Of a stretch of 64,000 nt of DNA, positions 62,465-64,000 are shown piece after piece; within the stretch, counting starts at the first letter, position 1, and each line of letters starts with the position of its first letter. This stretch comes from Melampsora larici-populina 98AG31 (Eukaryota; Basidiomycota; Pucciniomycetes; Pucciniales; Melampsoraceae). The notes below the pieces were generated by a model. It had not been told where the DNA came from, did not search any database, and was given only the letters and a program-made list of their open reading frames with translations. Location: the NCBI RefSeq assembly GCF_000204055.1, contig NW_006768777.1, positions 1,577,598 to 1,641,597 of the forward strand, given 5' to 3'. The translations under genes were made by a program, and so were the position numbers.

Positions 62465-64000
62465 CGTCAATGGTTTCATCGTTGATGAACAGATCTCCAT
62501 TCATCTTATTTTATGGCAAGGTCAGTCAGGAAATCGCTGTGATCGTACGATTGTTCAATTTGATTGATGTGATATCTGGCTTCTTGTCCTCATATATGAC
62601 TCTTTTGCTCTATTGATGCTCTTAAAAAATCGAATGTTTTTCCACGTCAGAAGCCAACTGGAAGACATTTGTCAGGATACTCAACTATGGCATCGGCGCT
62701 TATGTTTTCACCCAGTGTTTTTGTCATTCTTTAGTTTCATATTCTTTCATCCACCACTCGTTACTTGATGACCACTTGGGCCAGATCACGGCAAGACACC
62801 TTCTTTTTCATGTTCACTCCCATTTAGCCTCTTGATAGTTGTGGATTTAGTTTCAGTTCTATGTTCTCTATTTGTGTTTATCCCCTCTTATCATTCTCTT
62901 TTCGAACAGATTCGATCGAGTGCGGCGGATTCTCTCTTAGTTTTTCCTCTTTTCATCCTTGTAGTTTTCTTAGCCTTCACTTTCGGTTTGTCATTTTTGT
63001 ATTTTATCTCTTTGCCTTTGTAAGCTTTATATTAAGTCACTTCCAATCTTTCATGAATGCAATTCATGAAATATCTGTGGACACTGTGACAAAGAAGAAC
63101 TGTTTTTCTCGGTTGGAAATCTTTTCAATTACACCACAGGTGACTGAGATCAAGAAACTTTCTCAGTATTGAAATAACTTTTCTTTTTCTGTGTTTAGGT
63201 TGAAGTTTGAAATGACACTCAAGATGTCCCCAAGAAGCCGAGCGTGAGTAGGCCCGTGTTGCTGTCTTTCAAACAAGGAAACATAATATCGGGTTCCATA
63301 TTGCTCTATTGAAATGGGTAAATCTCACCGCGTAATATGAAGAATTGGTAGCTGCATTGTGGGTCGTAATAGGCAGATGTCTTTCTAACTTGCTTTTTGT
63401 TTCGATGATAGCACGTCTTTTTCCTTCAAAAACAACTTGGATTGAGTGGATCGTATCGAGGGCGCATCGAAGTTGTAAAGCTAATGAAGTTTGGAGACCC
63501 AAAGAAGTTCAACAGAATCTCCCTGTACGAGAGTCACAGTCATACTTACGACTTTAAAAGATCGTGAATTCCTGTCCCTCCAAAAAGATCCACAAGTCTG
63601 CCAAGACGTCGATGTGTGTGAAACTCCTTTGCGAATTGAGAAATCTGCGAGCATTTTGTTTGATTGATCTAAATCCGCTTTGTGCAAACTTAGTCAACTT
63701 CCGTCAAGTTCTGCAACAGGCGGTCCGACAAAACGTGTCTGCTTTGCGCGACGCTTCTGAAATAAGCTACGCAATCGGACCCGATCTTTGGCTTCAAGCT
63801 GCTCACCTTTGAAAGGCGTGACGTTAGGCTGGTTGGGTACCCTGTTTTGGAAAAGTCGACGTTTTGAACAAACCGTTCACATCTCTTCAAAGATATTGCG
63901 GCTTTTCTGTGCTCATCCACCCAAGCGCACCTCATGAGCGGTAGGCCTCGGGAGACCTCATGTTATTTAGGTGCTGTCACCACTTTGGGTCCCAATTCTG
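62465..64000. other. Right edge, no supportable gene
   Basis: Contains T-rich stretches and short frames only (for example 62861-63172 plus, hydrophobic). Any gene extending past the window edge cannot be judged. Confidence 0.4.

Overview
The window looks like transposon-packed nuclear DNA of a filamentous basidiomycete, most probably a rust fungus (Pucciniales). I infer this from short GT-AG introns, small secreted cysteine-containing proteins of the rust-effector type, basidiomycete-type hAT, CACTA-like and tyrosine-recombinase (YR) elements, and TTAGGG-type telomeric motifs. Species cannot be fixed from the sequence alone. Only a few stretches look like ordinary genes: a three-exon complex I subunit of the NDUFB10/PDSW family (41243-41712), a duplicated pair of small secreted protein genes (12611-15704), a Vps1-type dynamin fragment joined to other gene pieces (8.6-11.6 kb), a cysteine-rich gene cut in two by a transposon (45.2 and 59.3 kb), and a Ser-rich hypothetical near the right edge.

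Layout. (1) 36-6812: an old hAT transposase fragment, minus strand, split by a complete 5.9-kb hAT element (hAT1, 806-6683) that carries a solo LTR in one transposase intron. (2) 6990-8222: a Harbinger-like deletion derivative with a MITE nested in it, then a small CACTA-type MITE. (3) 8.6-11.6 kb: mosaic of dynamin, unknown Pro/Lys-rich and nucleoside-transporter fragments, with a GCGCAG-rich MITE inside. (4) 11.9-15.8 kb: segmental duplication with two paralogous secreted-protein genes; the second has a MITE-in-MITE at a splice acceptor and a premature stop. (5) 16258-38280: one hAT element (hAT2) swollen from about 5 kb to 22 kb by insertions: a YR retrotransposon (about 18405-26345, with a solo LTR inside), a 300-bp MITE, an 8.6-kb CACTA-like transposon (27965-36537) and a MULE-like MITE with a TA-flanked element inside it. 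Several empty sites can be inferred because the transposase frame, or the opposite repeat arm, is continuous across the insertion. (6) 38296-41097: a third hAT (hAT4, 8-bp target duplication), just upstream of the complex I gene. (7) 45445-59201: a long-TIR, TA-flanked element that splits the cysteine-rich gene and contains a Ngaro-type YR retrotransposon (A1-ORFs-B1-A2-B2 repeats), a 2.6-kb CACTA-like element inside A2, and hAT3 (8-bp target duplication). (8) 59.4-64 kb: sparse sequence with little that can be supported.

The most informative parts are the two YR retrotransposons. Both encode Gag, RT-RNase H and a tyrosine recombinase. In both, the recombinase start codon overlaps the end of the RT-RNase H frame, and an intron of about 100 bp follows a very short first exon. 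In the first element a phase-matched intron also joins Gag to RT. The layout suggests that splicing, rather than frameshifting, allocates the open reading frames.

All gene models come from reading frames and splice-site logic in this sequence plus remembered family features. No database search was run.
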